Both the position numbers and the translations under genes were made by a program. Below, piece after piece: positions 28,966 to 43,300 of a DNA stretch of 64,000 nt (positions within the stretch are counted from its first letter, which is position 1; each line of letters starts with the position of its first letter). Origin of the DNA: Acanthochromis polyacanthus (lineage: Eukaryota > Chordata > Actinopteri > Pomacentridae); contig NC_067135.1 in NCBI RefSeq assembly GCF_021347895.1, positions 26,034,441 through 26,098,440 of the forward strand, given 5' to 3'. Below the pieces are notes generated by a model. It did not search any database. It saw nothing but the letters and a program-made list of their open reading frames with translations, and was not told the DNA's origin.

Positions 28966-30780
28966 GGCTATCGACACAGTAACATTCAACAGAAGTTTAT
29001 TGTGGTACTTTGCTATAACATTCAACTGTAGAGAACTGGAAGGTAGCGGTCATCTGCCTATTGTTATAATATGGCTAGCCAGCACAAGACAATCAGCCAA
29101 CAGACATGTCCAGGCATTACACAATGCCGTTAGACAGCTGCGTTGGTTCATTGGTGGACTTTCTGGATTGTATCTATTGCGAACTTACACCGAGCTGTCT
29201 GTGCCAGCAATACAATTTAGCTGGAGAGCACCATGTAATTTGTGGTATTACAGAAAGATGCAGCTTTATTGCATTTCCATCTCTATGGTTTTACTACATG
29301 GCTACATTTTCCTGGGGAAGTATTTGTTTCCTACCAGGTGATTCATAGATCAGCGGTACACTGGATAACGGTATGTTCAAACAACTGACTAATTATAATG
29401 GAGAAAGTGGGAAAATATTTTGATTCACTCAGTTAGCTCACAAAGCAGACATCTGAAATCAGGATTTCTTTTAAGTTGTCATAGATTTGAGATTGGTTTG
29501 CATCCTGTCTAGTTACCTGTTGAAAATAAGAAATATGTCTACAACATGAGGCTATCCAAATAAATGTTATACCAGATTGCCATTAACCTCTTTTAAAAAG
29601 TCTTGAAGTAAAGCTATTTTTATTTACTCAGTATTTCAATTTCATATTCTCCTTTTCAGTCATGTATAATTCCAGAACAATCATATGCCTCACCCCAACC
29701 CTAACCCTAACCCACATAGCAGCCCGCTGTTGCTCGAGTGCTGCCACGAGACAATGTTGTGGCCTGCTGGGGACCGCCCACCATCCACACCATTTTCAAA
29801 TGTAACGCGTTAACAGATGGGAAACTCGCATCTAGTGGACATGCACCTTCAGACAAAAAAAGAGAAAAACAACAAAAACAATACAAAATATTACAAAAAA
29901 AGTGACACAAAATGATAAAAGAACAATGAGTAATGTAGTATTTTACTTTATGACCAAAACAACCTGTCACGGGTTACAAATTTATAATCTGCTGTTAATA
30001 TCTTCTTTGTAATTTTTACATTTTACAAAGTGTCCAAAGATTGGACTCTCTGGAGGGCCGGTTTTGGCCCGTGGGCCGCATGTTTGATATCCCTGCCTTA
30101 AGAAGTCCAGTCGCTTCTGAGCTTTCTTTACCAGGGAGAAGACGACCATTTGAGTCAAAATGAATGAACAGAGCGTAATTATTTGTTCTAATATAATGGT
30201 CTAATTGCATCATAAACGTTAAATGACAGCAGGACACACCCTAGGAGGGTTGTTGGTCCATCACAAACACAAACAACTCACTCACATTCACACCTACAAC
30301 CAGCTTAAAATCACTCTGATGGATTTGGACTGTGGGGAGAAAAGTAACACTGATACAGCACAGGGGGAAAAATAAGACTGAAGAATCTAAACTGTACATG
30401 TTTTCTCTTGAATCATAATATGTAAATTCTGCATAGTATGTAATATTGTAGCATTTTAAACTTCTGAGTTGTGTCTGATAGAAATAGTTCATGTATGAGT
30501 CAGGTTCTGTTAACGTCTTCAACTTCACAAACTGACAACATTTTATTCTAAAGAGCTGCAGGACTTTAGATTGAAAAATGAACCAGAGTGAAGAAAAACA
30601 TGACGGGACCAAGAACTATCCACAAACTGCTGCTTGGAGTTCACAGGTTTAATGACGTGCTACAACTTCACTAACAAATATTTACTTCTGGAAGATCTGC
30701 TGGAATGATTTCTCCACAAAAGCCCAGAAAAAGTGAAATGATAAATGTGAGAATTCAGAAGTGAGTCCATGTGCAGCAGT
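28966..30780. other. Intergenic DNA with repeat remnants
   Basis: No gene is recognised. It holds a short CCCTAA run (29696-29713) and, near 30050-30101, a stretch ending GGGCCGCATGTTTGATATCC that resembles one end of a hAT element. The frame at 29000-29348 has no match I can name. Confidence 0.4.
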
Positions 30781-32499
30781 GGCAGCTTGTTGTTCTTCTG
30801 CACACTCTTGTGTCTTTGTGTCTGATTTCAGTCCTACTCTGCCCCCTGCAGGCTTCATTCAGAATAACACCAAGTTAAACAGAGTCCAGATGTTTTTACT
30901 GCCATTAAAACCAGGAAATCATAGAAAATGAGTCTGTTTTCATCAGAGTGTGTCTGTATTCATGTAGAATTTCCTCATCTGGTTTATAGAAAAGCAAACA
31001 AACAGTCAGAGTCTGTTAACAGCAGCAGAGATGTTGTGGTTCTGCAGAAAGTCTGTGGAGGTTGAGGTCAAAGTTTGAAGTAGAAGAAAATAAACAGAAA
31101 AGATCAAATTCTCCTGAAGATGTTCATTTGTTCGGAGTTTAACAGCAGCTGCTTCAGAAAAACAGCTTGTAAACAAAACACACCACCACCGGACCAGCGT
31201 GCAACATGTGGTGTGTTTCCAGGAGTGGGCCACAGCTCATTTGCATTAAGTAGACTCGACTTCTATTTTACGCAAATTTGATACAATGTACGGAGATCCA
31301 CCGCACAAAACTTTCCTCAAACATCTAAACGAACCGTCGGTGAACTAAAACCAGGACAGATTCAGCTGCACAGATTATTTCTCACCCCAAATGCTTTCAG
31401 AAATGCTTTTGTACATTTGTTCCAGTTGGCCGCTGATCCAGGTGAGCCACTCATTAGGCCACGCTTCTGATTGGAGCAAAGCAATCACCAAACACCTGCT
31501 CCAATCAAATCACAGAGAAACTTCACCTGGCAGAAACCTCCCTCCTCAAAAACACCGTTTTCATTCATGCTTCATTGATTATTTTTTTTCCCATTTACTC
31601 CACATTTATACATCAAAATATAGCTTATGTGGCTTCAACAGCATTCCTACCTTCTATCCAGCAGCTTACTTTGGTTTTTCAGTTGTTCTCCGTTTAGTGA
31701 AATTGCAATAAAATCAACCTCCCAAAAAGTACTGCTGATCATATTAATTGGGCATAATAGCATATTAAATAGACAGAAAATGGAAATAGTCTCCACAACA
31801 AAATTGTGTTTTTATTTTAACTGCATTCAAATCATAAAAATATTGTTATTTAGAACCGTCGACTTTTACAGCAAACTGCAGCGACTCCATGAAATCTGAA
31901 AGCTGTTGCAGAAAAACAACAATTCAGAAAAAAAGTGGAATATTTACATTCAGAGTCACAAAAAGCTTTGTCAGCATGAATGGAAAAAGGTAATAGATTG
32001 ATGAACAAATTGACATGCATAAATACTGTCAAATACTGCCATCTACAGTCTGAACTTAGTATTAGCAGATATTCTACTGACAGTTACTGACAGTGTGCTA
32101 TCATAGATATGAAGAGTAGATACATCAGCGCGCTGTAGCAGCCGGCTAATCCACGTGCCTACGTGGCGGCCATCTTGGAGGGGGCAAAGTTCCCATTCAA
32201 AGCAATGCATGTACATTGAAAATAAATCATAATTTGCTCATTTCTCAACCGATTTTCGTGTGGTCTACTTTATTGTCAATGTCAAAATATGCGCTATTGA
32301 TAGAGAATATTTGATCTGAAAAAAAAAACCACTGAAAAAGGTATCCTACAAATGTAGCCTGCAATTTTAGTTATCTTAATATTTAGGTCCAGAGGCCAGG
32401 TAATCTTTTCAGTTCAGCCATTACAGATATAAATGTAAATACTTAGATATTTTGAGATCAAAACATTTAATTGCAAATGTAAGCTGTTATCTCTTATTC

Positions 32500-32505
<6 letters not shown>

Positions 32506-32571
<66 letters not shown>
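32506..32571. repeat. TA microsatellite
   Basis: An uninterrupted TA dinucleotide tract of about 33 units. The Tyr-Ile reading frame across it is an artefact. Confidence 0.95.
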
Positions 32572-32574
<3 letters not shown>

Positions 32575-33119
32575 AGTGAAGTTTCTAATATTTTCTTTAA
32601 GAACATTTCCAAAAAAAATCAAACACAATCCAGCAAAATTCCCTGAATTTTGGTGAACTGAAAACCATTTCAGGTGACTACCTCATGAAGCTCATTGAGG
32701 AAATGCCAAGAGCAAAGCTGTAATCAAAGCCAAAGGTGGCTACTTTGAAGAATCTAAAATATATGACATATTTAGAATTATTTCACAATTATTTGTTTGC
32801 TACATAATTCCATATATCTTCTTTAATAGTTTTGATGTCTTCAGTTTGTATCTACATTCTAGAAAATAGCAAAAATAAAGAAAAAACATTGAATGAGAAG
32901 GTGTGTTTGTGGCATAACTGTCTCAAACTGCATAGAAGTCATTTCCAGGTTCCCTCTACTTCTTCATGTTGTGCTGTTTCCACATAAGTGCAGGATTTCA
33001 TATTGCAGTAAAAGTGAGCCACAGTAAATAAAAATGTGATGGGTGCAAAAATAAAAGTGCTTTGGACTTTGATAAATGTCAAAGTTAATTTTGAATGAAA
33101 AGCAGTACTTCCAGCAACT

Positions 33120-33970
33120 GGGTCATTCCGTGTGGTTTCACCAGATGGTGGTTGCCCCACCATCTTCAAATTAGTCCTAAATTTGTATGCCATTAGATAG
33201 TCACAAAAGTACTTTCTATGCAAAATTGTATGCCTGTAGCACAAAGTTTCTGAGTTGTGGGGGTCTGAAATTTTCAGAATTTGGGCTATAAAAAGCCTCG
33301 CCAGCATTTTTTTTTTTCATCTTTAAGTGGTTATTTTTCAGCCTCTAGACATACCAGAGAGCTGTGAGTTGGTAAACAAGGCCTCTGCATGTAGCTAGTG
33401 CCCCACAAACATCCCCAGGTGTTTCCCTATACTCTGCAGGCCATGGGGGCTTGCTAAAAATGCTACAAATTAAGAGATACCTACTCACGAGTGGGGTTTT
33501 GGACCTTAAAAGTACTACAAATACTGCACAGAAGTGTTCTAACACCCCTGGGTTCCATTCTACACAAACTTGTGTGATAACTTAGCAAACTCTTAATTTT
33601 AATCTCTTAATTATTTTAAGCATTTTTAGCAAGCCTCCATGGCCTGCAGAGTGTAGGGAAACACCTGGGGATGTTTGTGGGGCACTAGCTACATACAGAG
33701 GCCTTGTTTACCAACTCACAGCTCTCTGGTATGTCTAGAGGCTGAGAAATAACCACTTAAAGATGCAAAAAACGCTGGCAAGGCTTTTTATAGCCCAAAT
33801 TCTGAAAATTTCAGACCCCCACAACTCAGAAACTATTTGATCTACAGGCGTACAATTTTGCATAGAAAGTACTTTTGTGACTATCTAATGGCATACAAAT
33901 TTAGGACTAATTTGAAGATGGTGCAGCAACACCCCCAAGGAATATCTGGTCATTTCACCTGGAATGACCC
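33120..33970. mobile_element. Long inverted-repeat (foldback-type) DNA element
   Basis: Arms of about 350 bp (33120-33476 and 33605-33970) are inverted copies, ending GGGTCATTCC and GGAATGACCC, with AACT duplicated on both sides (33116-33119, 33971-33974). No transposase is visible. Confidence 0.75.
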
Positions 33971-34358
33971 AACTGCAAGAGTTGGCTATGTAATACAAGT
34001 AACATTTTGTTGTCATGGTAACAGTTAACGAGACACAACTTCATACAGTCGTGAACAAAAGTTGATAAGCTGATATCCACTTGTAAAGATCGTAAATATC
34101 ATGACAGTCTTTAGTTTACAATGACTCCTATAACTCTGAACTTTCTCTGATGGAATCATTGAAACACAAGAATCATTAATTTAGGTTCTTTCATAGATTA
34201 CATTGAACCCTGTTGGAGTTTCTGTTTTTATAAGTTCATTCCTCACCTGATCTAACCTGTTGATCTGACAGTAAGACAAGTCATGTCATGAAGAGGGTGG
34301 ATCCAAGTTAGAAAAACATCGTCTGACTGGTTTCACAGACGAGGAAACAGTTGCAGCC

Positions 34359-34367
34359 ATGACACAG
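34359..34367 (+). CDS. Gene B exon 1 (start codon exon)
   Basis: ATGACACAG then GTAGGT. The next ~70 bases are recognisably related to the gene A intron after its start exon, though bases upstream of the ATG are not. Confidence 0.5.
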
Positions 34368-37300
34368 GTAGGTCGGCTATGTTTGACTTTAAATTAAATC
34401 TTGCTGCAAAGCTTTTTATAGCTTTAATCAAAGGGAAAGCATCACTTTTTTTTAGATATACAAGTTGTTAAACAGTGTTTAGAAAGTGTACAGGATGCAA
34501 AAGACAAGTTTTTGTAGCTAATATGTAAAGTTTCACTGCTGTAAACTGAATATTCACTGTTAAATTGTTAAACTGTGGTGGTTCTACATGGGGGCCAACA
34601 TGGACCAGTGTTTCTGTCCAAATATCACTAAATGATTCATAAACGGATCACTTTATAACGGTGATCAGTGCTAGATCTGAAATCGAAAGTAAAGAGGCTC
34701 TACGCAGATATGAATCAGAGCCTCACCCAGACTGTAGCTGTGTGTCGGTGCTGTCTGCCTCCTGGACATCTGGTTCTGGTTTCATACAGATTTTAGAGAA
34801 AGGAGGAGCTGCTTTTTAAACACGCACAAGTTAGCAGAATGATTTCACTTCGTAAAGTGATTTGATACAGCACATGACCGTGTTACTGCAGTTTCCCCTC
34901 CGACAATGAAATCACGTTTGTAAATGTCTGGTCTCCCTTCAGGATGTTCTTAATCCAGTCAGAAATGAGGGGTTGGAAGTTGTGGTCAGTTAGATGTTTA
35001 ACAAGAATGTCCAGCAGGATGATAATAAATGTTGAACTGAAATCCACAAAAAGCATCCTGACATAGTTGCCCAGTTTCTCTCAGTGGCCTACGGTGGTGT
35101 GGAAGGCGGTGGTGATGGTATCAGCTGTTGACCTGTTTGCTTGATGAACAAACTGGTGCTGGTCCAAGTTTGGAATGAGGCAGGACCTGAGGTGGAGAAG
35201 GACGAGCCTCTGAAAGCACTTCATAACCACAGATGTTAGTACCACTGGTCTGTAGTGGTTTAGGCAGCTGATGGTGGTTATTTTGGGGACAGGGACGATG
35301 GTGGCTGCTTTCAGGCAGGATGGGACAGTAAGTCTGTTTCTGGGAGGTGTTGAAGATCCTCATCAGGACTTCTGTCAGTTGGTCATCACAGACCTTCAGC
35401 ACATTGTCCAGTACTCCATCTGGTCCTGCTGCTTTGTGTGGGTTTACAGCCTTCAGCAGGACTCTGACATGATGTTCTGGAGTCAGGGTTAGGGTTAGGG
35501 TTAGGGTTAGGTCAGAGGAGCAGCGTTACACTGGTCACTGGTCCTGATAACCTCATTGTTTCAGTTGATGCATTTTTTTGGTCAAATAAATTTTGTTTGA
35601 TTGTAGTTCAAAGTACATAACATAAAGTTTTCAGTGCTTAAATATCATTATTGTCATGTTTTAATGTGTTCCTGTGATTAAACACTGGTCCCACCTTGGC
35701 CCTCCCTGTAAAATTTGTCGAGAACCACCACTGATGTTTAACCTGTGAAAAACTAATGATTGATGAAAGATTAAGACAAAATGAAGAAAACAAGAACTCC
35801 TCTGATCGCAAACTATGAATTGTAATATAAATTAATGGGAAAAAATATGGTGTACAGTTAGCTTCTCCATAAAAAGAAATGTTTTCTGTGATCAAAAGGT
35901 CTATCTGCAGGCACCTGTATAGCTCAGTGGGTTAAGCAGGTGAACCACATATAGGAGCTGGTCTCCGACGCAGCGGCCCCGGGTTCGATTCCCACTCATG
36001 GCCCTTTCCTGCATGTCTTCTCCCCTGTTTCCTGTCACTCTCTCACTTAGCCTGTGAAATAAAGCTGAAAAAGGTCCATCTGCTGTTTTTGATGTAAATT
36101 TTATTCAAATTTCTTGAGCGTTTTCTGAAAAATAAATAAAACTGGCAAATCCCCAACTAAAAATGAATTCCTAAGTGTAGCTGTTTGAAAGTCTATTTCA
36201 CTGTACTGGAACTATCTGTCATCTAGTTATCATGATGCTTTTTGGTTTTTTTCATGGAATTTCATGCAATGTTGTCTTGAAATACTGTCTTAAACAGACA
36301 TGTTTATTTCATTTATTAAGGCAAAAAATGACCTAAAACCTTAAAAAAAATGTAGAAAAGACACAAAATATGTACAATCTCTACATATGTTTCAGTAGAA
36401 GTGACATTTCCCTTCAATTTTTTGCATTTAAGTGAATGTTCTTTAGGAATATTGATGGTTCTAAAAGATAACCAGCTCAAAAGTACTCTGTTTTACAAAC
36501 TGCAAACTTACATTCTGATATTACAGAACACACCTTTAAGAGCATTGATCAGTCTTAAATAAGAATAAAAATAAGGTAATTTAAATGTGAGATCATCGGT
36601 CATAAACTCTGATTCTACAATAATTAGTGTCTTCAAGATCTGGAAACTTAAAGTGTTTTATCTGATCCAGATGTTGGAGATCTTTGATGATCTAGAATCT
36701 GATTGGTGGATGACTTATGTTGCTCAGATGTACAATGATGTTTCCAATCAGTATGTTCCTCAGTACATTTAACATGTGATTTATTTCAGTTTTCAGAACT
36801 TCATGATTCTTCATCTAAACCATGGACTCAGCTCAGTTCCTTCACAGCTTTAGTTTTCCTTCTTCTAACACAAAACTGTTCAGGTAACCGACACACACCA
36901 TCAAAATGTACATTTAAATATAAAGATGATTAAATATGGAAGCTGCTCAGTAACATCTTATAGAAGAACGTTCTAAAATATGTTCCCTCAACAAAAAGGC
37001 CACGAGTAGTCATTTGTTTCCTCCCTTTAAAAACTGTAAAATCCCAACCTGCTTTTCTCCAGGTCTTTCCCAGGTGGTCGGTCCGTCTCAGCCGGTCCTG
37101 GCAATAGAGGGTGATGACGTTCTTTTGTCATGTCAGCTGGAACCTGCCGTTGATGCTTCAGACATGTCCATAGAGTGGTCCAGAGAAGACCTAGACCCTT
37201 CATATGTCTATGTGTGGTGGGATAAAGAGGAACTGGAAAGTTCAAAACATCCTGATTATAAAGGAAGAACGTCATTGTTATTTAGTAAACTGGAGTTTGG

Positions 37301-40300
37301 AGACGTTTCACTGAAAATCTCCAAAGTGAAACTGTCTGATAAGGGAAAATACAGATGCTTCATTCCTACACTGGGTGGAGGATCTACTGTTGAACTGGTT
37401 GTTGGTGAGTTAATACTGAAAGTTCAAGACTCAGATAATTGAGGTTTGTCAGGTTTTCTAAACATATTTCTCTGTATGATCAGAACAAAGACTGTAGGAA
37501 TGAGTCAGTGCTCCAGTTTTAGGGTTTGTTTATGAGTGCAGGTCAGACAGAGTGAGAGATTTTACAGTCAGTTAACTGGTTGATCCACATTCTTGCAGTT
37601 GCTTCTCAGGTTAGTTGTTTTCCATGTCATCATCTCTGTGGAGGTGGTTTCCATTGTTCTGATAAAGTTAAAGCAAAACTGAAACCTCAGAAACTCCTCC
37701 TCTGCAGGAAAACAGAACAAAGGCATCACAGCAGCAACATTTTACAATCTAAAGCTACTTTATAGCACCAGAAGGCTCACATGTGCTATTTGTCAATGAC
37801 AAAATAGGTTTTTGTGAATTTTGATATAATTAATTCAGATCTCCTTCAGATTAGATTCTCTGCATATGTAGTTTATAGATTCATAAAGTGGTACATTTGT
37901 TCTTTTTATCATCAATCTACACTCACTGTAAACACATTGTTACTGTTTTGGGGCAAATATTTTACAGTTTTAAATACTAAAGTCTCTCATTTACTAAATC
38001 ATTCAGACTCTTTGTTGTGGCTCCAGATTGCAGTCAGTTTTTAAATCATCCTTAAGATGAATCTAGAACTTAACTGGAGTCCACTGTAGCAAACTGAACT
38101 GACTGGATGTAGTTTAAATTGAAGGAAGTTTCTGTTGTTGATCAAACCATGGTGAGGTAAAGATCAGAGAAGAGGATAAAACCATTTCTAAATAGTTTCC
38201 AGGAGCCTGGAGGCCTCAATAACTGAAAACAACCAGGACTCTTGATGGCATTAGCTGTCAAACCAAACTGATAAAATCAGAAAGTTCTGTTCAAGGAAGC
38301 CAGCAGTCCCTTTAACAGAGTTTATCTAAGAAGCCTTGAAACTTTAACTACCAGCATCTATTTCTCATTTATTTTATTGCTTTGTTGTTCATATGTTAGA
38401 TGAAGCAGGATTCAGCAAACAGGTAATCTAGAAATTTAAGAAAAACTTCACCATGTTCTAAGAAGTTGGAATTTAAACCAAACCATTAAAATGTCCTCAA
38501 CCTAACCAAACAGTTTTGGTGCATAAACTCAAGCCTCTAATAAGTAGCTATTGTTTTAAACGTGATATTTTCCTGAGCCTGAGTAGTTTTGGTGCCTAGA
38601 TCTAATCAAACCAGTGAAAATTATAGAAAAATCCAACAACAATGGTCCCACATAGGATGTAAACCCAGTCTCCATGTTGAAGGTCTAGTTGTTGACCTTT
38701 AGTCCCCTCATACTTCTTCAAGCAGCCCAGTCTACTCAAAATTACATTCCTTTACAACTCAGCTATATTCTAAACTAAATTTTTTCAATGTAATTTCTGA
38801 CCGGTATTGTTAAAGGAGGAAAAGGCAACCAGGAAGTCCAAGTTAGAATGTAATACGGGAAAATGGAAGCATCAAAGAGCAACCAGATTTTAACCAAAAA
38901 GATTGTAATCCATGTTACAACTTTCAGTTTTGCCTTGCTTTTTGATTCAGTTTAGTCAAGGAAATAAAAAAAACTATGAGGTTACAAATCAGCACACTTT
39001 ACCAGACATTCTTTACAGATTGGAAATTTGGTTTAGTTTAATCATCAGGGTTTGGGGAAAAATCATGGTTTGGGTTAAAATGCAAATCTTTTACTCCATA
39101 TTTTTGGCCCGGTCTAATGTGTGATTGGTTGACTGAAAAGAAGCAAAAATGAAGCATTAAAATACATGACAAAGATATGTTGGTTTGTGAAACATGACAA
39201 ACAAATATAGCTTGGCAGAAAAAGTTCTCCTCAACCAGAGTAGACAGATAAGGATTCATGTTCCAGGTAGTTTGTATTTAACTTGACAAAATCTGCAGTT
39301 CACTTTATATGAAATGTCTCATTATTTCATGTTTTATGATTTCTGGTGATTTCTTAGTGTCCAAGTCCAGTTACATCTTGGCCATTGTTGCTTTGGTTGC
39401 TGCCGTCATCCTGTTAATTCTAGCAGCTGTTCTTCTTTTTTACATAATAAGTAAGTCACACTGACAAAAACACAACAAAACAATAAAACTCTTGACCATG
39501 ACAAAATATTGATGCTTTAATGGAAACTGATATGAGAGGTTTCATTTTATTCTGTACAACTATCTGGATTATCATTCTTTCTAGATTTAAATACTGATGA
39601 TTGTATTTTTCTCAAAGGGAAAATGAAGACTTTGGAAATGAAAAATCAACAAGTAAGTACAGAAACAGAAGTTTGACTGCTGGTGGATGAAGAAAGACAC
39701 CAAGATCAGGAGATGACAGAAAGTGAAGTCAAGTTTGATGTAAACAAACAATTATGGAATAAAGGAAGAAGGCTTGTGTCTCTAAAGCAGATCAGACGTC
39801 AGTATTCAAGCTCTGACAGGAAGACAAGTAAAGAATCTGGACAGTGGAGAAGAAAAACCAGATGTAGTTTATCAATGAACAGAGAAAGTGGTTCAATACA
39901 GAAACAGAGAAGAACAACAGCTTTAGCAAACTTCAGTGGAGATAAAATTAAGTTTATTTTAAATAGAAACTCACAAGTTTCTATTTAATAACGACATATT
40001 TGTTGTAACCAAAGAGTGTGAATCTGAACAGACGGTCAGTAACTAAAGAGCAGGAGTCAAAGAAGCAGTAAAAAGAAGTTAATGGTTGTATGTAAAGAAA
40101 CAGCAGCTTCTGGATGAAAAACACAAGATGGAGACTGAACTGTAGATTCTGTTGAGGTTACAGATCAGGATTTCTACTGTTTTCTCTCTTTTGTTTTTTT
40201 TCTGTCAATTGAGGATCTTCTTCTCCAACCTTTATTCTGTCACTGAACCACAGTGTTATAAAACAGTAAATCAATGAACATTTCTCACATCTGAAACTTC

Positions 40301-43300
40301 TTCATGTCTGTTTTCACTTTTGAATCTCACCATCCTGATGTTTCTGAATCAAATTACTGACATGTCCACTGAACTCTGTCTCACCATGATGTAATGTTGA
40401 TAAAATTAATGAAATGATGTAAAGTTTGAACACAAACAATGATTTTCTAAATGTCGACTTTAAATTTGAGCATAAATCAGTCAGTGAAGGTCAGTAAAAG
40501 GAAGTAAAGTTTGGAAACATTGTGGTGTCACTTCCACTGCAGAAACATCCACATCCATCATTCTGAAAGCAACAATTATCTTCCTATACCACTAAACTAC
40601 ATTCTTATTTTTCACACAAATCTATTTTCTCACTAGAATTCTCAGACTGTGACGTTGTAGGAAAAGTTTAGAGTTTGAAAGAGACACAAAGTTTCCTGAA
40701 GAAGACATAAAACAGAAACAGGACTTTCATCCAGGAGACCAGGATTCATGTTCCATGTGGAACCTTTATTCTGACACTTTGGTTTCACTTTCATTCACTG
40801 CTTGGTTACATTTCTGCAACCAGAACTCTGCAGTTAGAAAAACACCATGATTTGGGTTCAAATATGAACCTTTCAGAACATGTTTGAAGACTTTCCTCCA
40901 TTTTCTCTGTTACCAGGTTGACAAGAAATAAAAGAAAAGATGTTGATTAGAAACATATTAGTGATAATCAAACATGTAGTTTAGTTAAATATGAACATGA
41001 TTGTTGAGAGACAGAGTTACCTGAATTAAAATAAGGTGATAAAGTGAATGTTCCAAGCAGCTGGTTCAGAGGAGAACTTACTCACCATCTAAAGCTACAG
41101 AAACAGAGATTTAAGCAGAACTCAGCTATGTTACATGAACATGCTTTTAATGAGTCTCCAACCAATCAGAAGTCACACATTAATGTCATGTAATGATGTG
41201 CAAAGATAAATATATTGTTTCGTCTCTCTTGTTTACAGTATGTCATTGTGTTGAAGAAGTTGATGGAGACCAAGAAAACTTTGATGAATGAGAAGCTGAC
41301 GTCTATGGAGACTGAGAGAAAACTGAAGAATAAGATCCAGAACAAGATCCAGGAGGTTCATGTTTTCTCTCAAATCACTGATCTGCTCTCATCTCTCTTC
41401 TCTTTTCATATAATTCTGGTCTGTTGTTGAGACCAAAACAACTTCAAATATCCAGAAGAACAAGACAACAAACAGCTGTTTTCAGATTCAGCTTCAGTTC
41501 CACTGTGATCTCTATTTCTGATTTTATTTTTCATGTTTGGTGAAAAAATTCAACTAGTTCTCAGACAAAATGGAACAAATTTTAAATCAGTTCCTTCTAA
41601 GTTGAACATTCTTCTTTCAAATCAGAAACTGAAACAGAGCATGTGTTTGTTTATTTGCAGCTGGATGAAATGAACTTTGATACCAACTCTGACCCTACTG
41701 GGAGCGATGAGAAGAATCAACAGGAAGAGGTGAATGTCACCATCAAAACCTTTTTCAATCAATGACTGATATGTCTGCTGAACTCACTGTGATGTAAAGT
41801 TCTAGCAGGAAAGTTAACTAGTTCACTGTTTATCAGATTAATGAAACGTCGTTAACTTTCTACAGAATCAGATCAAAATGTCAAATTAATGGAAACTATT
41901 AACAGTGAAACTGACTGGTGTCTATGAACTGAGTTACATTTGAGCATAAATCTAAATGATCTTGAACACAGAATAAACTTCAACAGTCCAGTTTGGTTCA
42001 CTGTTACTTTCTGCTATAAACCACTAAAGAAACATCAACATCCATCAGTCTGAAAGTCAAATAATGTGACAAACACACAGAAGAAGTCACCATCTAAAGC
42101 TACAGAAACAGAGATTTAAGCAGAACTCAGCTATGTTACATGAACATGCTTTTAATGAGTCTCCAACCAATCAGAAGAAGGAATCTTTCCACAAATCATG
42201 TCATGTGTATCTGTGCTTCAATACATAAACTGTCTTTTTATTCTGTCTCCAGTTAGAGAAGCTCCAGGATGAGAAGCAGAAGTGGATGAAGACTGTTGTA
42301 AACCTGAAGACAGAACTCCAGAACATGAACCAGGAGGTTTATCTGCTGTCATCTCTCTTCTGTCTCTTTTCAGATGAAACTGATTTGTTGTTGGGAACAA
42401 GACAACTTTAAACATCCATAAAAACTCATTTAAACATTTAATAAGTGAGACTGAAGTCCAGTTTGACTGCAGCAAAGTTTAATGTGATCACATTCCTCCT
42501 GTGTTAATGTGTTACTGAGCAGCAGGTTTAATGTTCATAGAAATATCAGACTTATTATCAGACTATGAGACATTTAATCTGAACTCAACCTTTTGAATGA
42601 CCACAAGTTTAGTCACATCTTCCAATGAATTAGAAAGAAGAATTCAGTTAAATCTTGTGAGTTCATTGACTCAATGACATGAACTTGATCGTCCAGTGAG
42701 AGAAGAGTTGAGAAAGTCTTCATTTTATTGATGAGACTTTTAAGGAAATGTTTCTGTTGTATCAGATCCTTTAGAGGAATCCCACTTTGAGGTCTTCACT
42801 TTTCAGTTTAGGTTAAAGCTCTGAACCCCAGAAGCTGCTGGTGGGTTTGAAATAAATGTTATTAAAAAGATAATTCATTTTTAGCCAGAAGCTGTAAAAA
42901 CAAACAGAAAGAACCTTTAAGTTTTCCAGTTTCCAACAGTCCTTGAACTCTTCATGTGTCAAATGATCCAAATCTGAGCTTAAAATCCAGATTTAATCAG
43001 AATCACTTCGTTCCACATTTCATTTAAAACTTTAAACCATTTGCTCTCACCAGAATATGTTAAAAAATAGAATAAAAATAAATCTGGACTGCTTTTCAAA
43101 ACCATGAAACAATGAGTGACTTCCTGCCTCCACACACCTGAATAACTGACCTGTGTGTTGTTTCTCAGCTGAAGCTGGCAGGACCCATAACTGTAGAAAA
43201 GATCAGTGAACAGGGCCGCTACATCCGTCTCAAGAACATTTCCTCTGAGGTAATGTTGTTTACATGTAGATGAACCTTCTGAATACTGTGTAAACATGTA

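Larger units (their letters stand above)
30781..34358. other. 5' flank of gene B
   Basis: About 30799-31168 is homologous to 3567-3925 upstream of gene A. The rest, to just before the start exon, is not found ahead of A or C. It contains a TA microsatellite, an inverted-repeat element and, at about 34046, a decayed Tc1-type end (CAGTCGTGAACAAAAG). Confidence 0.5.

Noticed and set aside
32452..32646. ORF with a Tyr-Ile run
   Set aside because: Produced by the TA microsatellite.
35909..36004. tRNA gene
   Set aside because: Boxes A and B are present, but the cloverleaf is poor, and the block carries a SINE body, an A-rich tail and target duplications.
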